The notes under the pieces were generated by a model, which was not told where the DNA came from, searched no databases, and saw nothing but the letters and a program-made list of their open reading frames with translations. DNA of 7,962 bases from NCBI GenBank assembly GCA_945876155.1, contig CAMCMW010000055.1, forward strand, positions 1 through 7,962. The letters are read 5' to 3'. The position numbers were made by a program, and so were the translations under genes. The DNA comes from an uncultured Ruminococcus sp. Lineage in GTDB: Bacteria; Bacillota; Clostridia; Oscillospirales; Ruminococcaceae. This document shows, piece by piece, positions 6,199 through 7,962 of this stretch (within the stretch, counting starts at the first letter, position 1; each line of letters opens with the position of its first letter).

Positions 6199-6993
6199 AT
6201 GTCAACATATCTGATTCCGATTATCATATTTGCGGTATTGGGTCTTGCTGCCGGAATACTCCTTACTGCCGCATCTAAAATTTTCTACGTCAAGACAGAC
6301 GAAAGAATAGAGCAGATAAGCGATTCTCTTCCACAGGCAAACTGCGGAGCGTGTGGATTTGCCGGCTGTTCTGACTACGCAAACGCTATCGTAAAAAACA
6401 ATGCGCCCACTAATCTCTGCAAACCGGGCGGTGCAGAGGTGAGCGCAAAGATAAGTTCAATTCTGGGTACTGCGGCTATGGAAGTCGTTCCGGAAACTGC
6501 TGTGGTACACTGCCGTGGTAACTGCGAGGCTGTAAAAAAGCGCTTTGAGTTTGACGGCGTTCAGAGCTGTGCCGCCGCAAAGAGATTCCATGGCGGAGAA
6601 AAAAGCTGTACTTTCGGCTGTCTGGGCTACGGCGACTGCGTAAGTGTCTGCGACGAACACGCAATTGAAATTGTAAACGGCGTTGCTGAGGTGACGGGAG
6701 TATGCGGTGCTTGTGGAAAGTGCGTAAAGGCTTGTCCTAACGGTCTTATTTCCATAAAGCCTGTGGCAAAGCACATTGACGTTAAATGCTCCTCAAAGGA
6801 TAACGGCAAGGTGACAAAGCAGTCCTGTGCAAACGGCTGTATCGGCTGTAAGATCTGCGAGAAAAAATGTCTTAGCGAGGCTATAAAAGTGGTTGACTTC
6901 CATGCAGTTATAGATTACAATAAATGTACCGGCTGCGGAACGTGCTATGATGCCTGTCCGACCGGAGCTATTACAAACTGCGAGGATTGCTAA
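6199..6993 (+). CDS. rnfB: Rnf complex subunit RnfB (ferredoxin-side iron-sulfur subunit)
   Basis: Predicted entry point for electrons from reduced ferredoxin. The 264 residues begin with one membrane helix (about 4-26). The Fe-S domain follows, with NCGACGFAGCSDYA and C49, C52, C57 and C74. A middle region has C105, C109 and C124, then a ferredoxin pair with C137, C141, C147, C151 and C169, C172, C175, C179. A second pair has C210, C214, C217, C220, C224 and C243, C246, C249, C253. C197 and two terminal cysteines (C261, C264 in NCEDC) bring the total to 27. This is much larger than proteobacterial RsxB and fits the clostridial form with several [4Fe-4S] clusters; exact cluster ligation cannot be read from sequence alone. 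AAAGGAG at 6182-6188 lies ten bases before the ATG. The TAA overlaps the next ATG by one base. Confidence 0.97.
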   Translation: MSTYLIPIIIFAVLGLAAGILLTAASKIFYVKTDERIEQISDSLPQANCGACGFAGCSDYANAIVKNNAPTNLCKPGGAEVSAKISSILGTAAMEVVPETAVVHCRGNCEAVKKRFEFDGVQSCAAAKRFHGGEKSCTFGCLGYGDCVSVCDEHAIEIVNGVAEVTGVCGACGKCVKACPNGLISIKPVAKHIDVKCSSKDNGKVTKQSCANGCIGCKICEKKCLSEAIKVVDFHAVIDYNKCTGCGTCYDACPTGAITNCEDC

Positions 6994-7736
6994 TGAAAAA
7001 AATTATTTCAATGCTCACTGCCGCACTGCTGACTATTTCCCTTTGCGGCTGCGGTGATGACAGTGAGGAAAATGAAAATATCTATCAGAATTTCAAAACC
7101 TATATCAGCGAAAACGGTACTGAGGAAAATTACTACATTCAGATTTCCAAAACCGCCGATTCCGCCAACACGCTTATTGAGGCGTCAAGGCTTGGCAACG
7201 ACTGTGCATTCATGGAATATGATGTCAGCGGTACTCTGAAATTTTACAGAAACAATGCCCTGACTGTGATTTCTTCCTCAACCTTTTACATTCCCGACAC
7301 AACAGATGCAGTGTGGGAGGACTTTGAGTATGAGGAACTGAACGAAAAGTATCAGGGAATACTGACTGACCTCCTTGACTGTGACGCCGAAAGAACGGTC
7401 GAAAAGGAAAAGACCGGTGACAAGGAAATGCCCTATAAGGTGAGTGTGAAGTATAATCCCGAAGAGCTTGACACGAAGTCCATTTTTTCCAACAGCGGTA
7501 ATTTCGGTATTGTCAGCGTCAAGTTCCAGACGGACGAAAACTTTGAAAAGTTCAGCGAAGTTTCAGTCAGCTGTCAGTACGACTATGACGGCGTTATCTA
7601 TCTTTACTCTGTGACTTTCGGTGAACCCAACCAGCCTGATGATGAGGGCAAGAACGGTCAGCGGCCGGAGGATATTGAAAAGATATTCACCGCATATAAA
7701 CAACAGATTGAAGCAATGATGTCAGCGACAGAATGA
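6993..7736 (+). CDS. putative lipoprotein of unknown function, coupled to rnfB
   Basis: A 247-residue product starting at ATG 6993, which overlaps the rnfB TAA by one base. GAGG (6982-6985) lies seven bases upstream. An upstream TTG at 6987 would add only two residues and is less likely. The N-terminus is a classic lipoprotein signal: MKK, a hydrophobic stretch, then the lipobox LCGC with C20 as the lipidated residue. The mature protein is acidic and polar, with several stretches of alternating polar and apolar residues that suggest beta strands (about 45-100 and 140-205). It has a proline- and glycine-rich linker near 210-222 and a short C-terminal helix. I see no iron-sulfur, heme or TGAT flavinylation motif; three cysteines (C66, C123, C190) remain in the mature part. 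The strand-rich lipoprotein layout could be LolA/LppX-like, but that is a guess. Its position suggests an Rnf-associated surface protein. Confidence 0.75.
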   Translation: MKKIISMLTAALLTISLCGCGDDSEENENIYQNFKTYISENGTEENYYIQISKTADSANTLIEASRLGNDCAFMEYDVSGTLKFYRNNALTVISSSTFYIPDTTDAVWEDFEYEELNEKYQGILTDLLDCDAERTVEKEKTGDKEMPYKVSVKYNPEELDTKSIFSNSGNFGIVSVKFQTDENFEKFSEVSVSCQYDYDGVIYLYSVTFGEPNQPDDEGKNGQRPEDIEKIFTAYKQQIEAMMSATE

Positions 7737-7752
7737 TAAAACCGTCAAGCTA

Positions 7753-7809
7753 ACCCCGCCGAATGGCGCATAGAAGTTTCGCTCAAGCCTTTTCAAAGGC
7801 TTGCGGGGT
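7753..7809 (+). repeat. nested stem-loops after the operon
   Basis: ACCCCGC (7753-7759) is the exact reverse complement of GCGGGGT (7803-7809). Enclosed between them are a small CGCC-GAAT-GGCG hairpin (7757-7768) and a perfect nine-base stem, CAAGCCTTT (7784-7792) with AAAGGCTTG (7795-7803). The last overlaps the outer arm by one base, so the pairings partly compete. No T-run follows, so this is not a standard intrinsic terminator, although it could slow polymerase or protect the operon mRNA 3' end. Confidence 0.5.
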
Positions 7810-7853
7810 GCATGGGGCAGAGCCCCTGCTCGCTGTCCGCAGACAGCGAAACT
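7775..7853. repeat. 79-bp structured intergenic repeat with 9-bp terminal inverted repeats
   Basis: AGTTTCGCT (7775-7783) and AGCGAAACT (7845-7853) are perfect inverted copies bounding a GC-rich block. Inside are three hairpins in a row: CAAGCCTTT/AAAGGCTTG (7784-7803), GGGGC-AGA-GCCCC (7814-7826) and CGCTGTC-CGCA-GACAGCG (7831-7848). The last shares AGCG with the right terminal arm, so the closed and local forms are alternatives. The block is noncoding and more GC-rich than the flanks. The layout resembles small palindromic intergenic repeats that I associate with Ruminococcus-type genomes, but copy number cannot be seen here. It may act as a bidirectional transcription end between convergent genes. 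Confidence 0.55.
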
Positions 7854-7857
7854 CTCT

Positions 7858-7943
7858 AAAGCCGCTGTGTTCTTTCTCCAAAAAAACTTTAATTCACAAG
7901 CACAAGTCAGCTAACCAAAACCCAATTTATCCACGGCGGCTTT
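7858..7943. repeat. long-range 12-bp inverted repeat
   Basis: AAAGCCGCTGTG (7858-7869) pairs with CACGGCGGCTTT (7932-7943) in 11 Watson-Crick pairs plus one G-T wobble, enclosing 62 bases. The right arm lies inside the possible minus-strand gene end, so its meaning is unclear. A seven-A run (7880-7886) and a tandem CACAAG duplication (7894-7905) sit in the loop. Confidence 0.4.
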
Positions 7944-7961
7944 GTCATTCAACAGCGCCAG
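7911..7961 (-). CDS. possible C-terminal end of a convergent minus-strand gene
   Basis: Reading the minus strand inward from the window edge, one frame is open and gives 16 residues, LALLNDKAAVDKLGFG, before a TAG at 7911-7913. The other two minus frames stop within the first 18 bases. The composition looks protein-like and a convergent neighbour would fit the structured repeat between the two ends. The fragment is too short to identify or to prove coding. Confidence 0.3.
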   Translation of the reverse strand: MALLNDKAAVDKLGFG

Positions 7962-7962
7962 C

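Noticed and set aside
6457..6809. Overlapping minus-strand open frames (105, 62 and 60 residues)
   Set aside because: They run opposite the cysteine motifs of rnfB. Codon bias in rnfB explains the lack of stops, and the products are low in recognisable structure.
7927..7935. TTATCCACG resembling a DnaA box
   Set aside because: A single near-match without neighbouring boxes or an AT-rich unwinding region, inside a possible gene end; no support for an origin.

Overview
The window is almost entirely one plus-strand operon encoding an Rnf complex, the membrane-bound ferredoxin:NAD+ oxidoreductase that couples electron flow to Na+ or H+ transport. The core genes are in the clostridial order rnfC-D-G-E-A-B. 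The organism looks like an anaerobic Firmicute of class Clostridia, probably Ruminococcus/Oscillospiraceae-like. The reasons are the gene order, the short 425-residue RnfC, the RnfB with extra cysteine motifs, strong AAGGAGG ribosome binding sites, and a structured GC-rich intergenic repeat of a kind I associate with that group. The genus is an inference.

Layout. Positions 1-210 hold the C-terminal end of an unidentified upstream gene. Positions 211-343 are an AT-rich gap with a 34-bp dyad (217-250) and a further copy of its half-site (296-304). The operon follows: apbE-type FMN transferase (344-1339), a membrane-anchored NusG domain II protein (1320-1673), a Gx-transporter family membrane protein (1637-2167), rnfC (2167-3444), rnfD (3453-4427), rnfG (4424-4945), rnfE (4938-5600), rnfA (5600-6178), rnfB (6199-6993) and a predicted lipoprotein (6993-7736). 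Neighbouring genes overlap or lie within 20 nt of each other, so one co-transcribed and largely translationally coupled unit is likely. The last 226 bases hold a 79-bp structured repeat bounded by 9-bp inverted repeats, a second inverted repeat, and possibly the 3' end of a convergent minus-strand gene.

How the genes fit together. RnfB takes electrons from ferredoxin through several iron-sulfur clusters. RnfA and RnfE each keep the two cysteines expected to hold a membrane-embedded iron-sulfur cluster. RnfD and RnfG each keep a (S/T)GAT threonine for covalent FMN. RnfC carries the flavin/NADH fold and two [4Fe-4S] motifs for the NAD side. ApbE, predicted to be anchored outside the membrane, would attach FMN to RnfD and RnfG. 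The NusG_II plus Gx-transporter pair resembles, as far as I recall, the EetA/EetB pair of Gram-positive flavin-based extracellular electron transfer loci. Its place between the flavin transferase and rnfC is the most suggestive part of the window. The terminal lipoprotein, coupled to rnfB, is an uncharacterised candidate accessory protein.

The operon is a recognisable system rather than a wholly new one. What is worth pursuing is the accessory genes, the deviations around the flavinylation sites and in ApbE, and the two intergenic structures.
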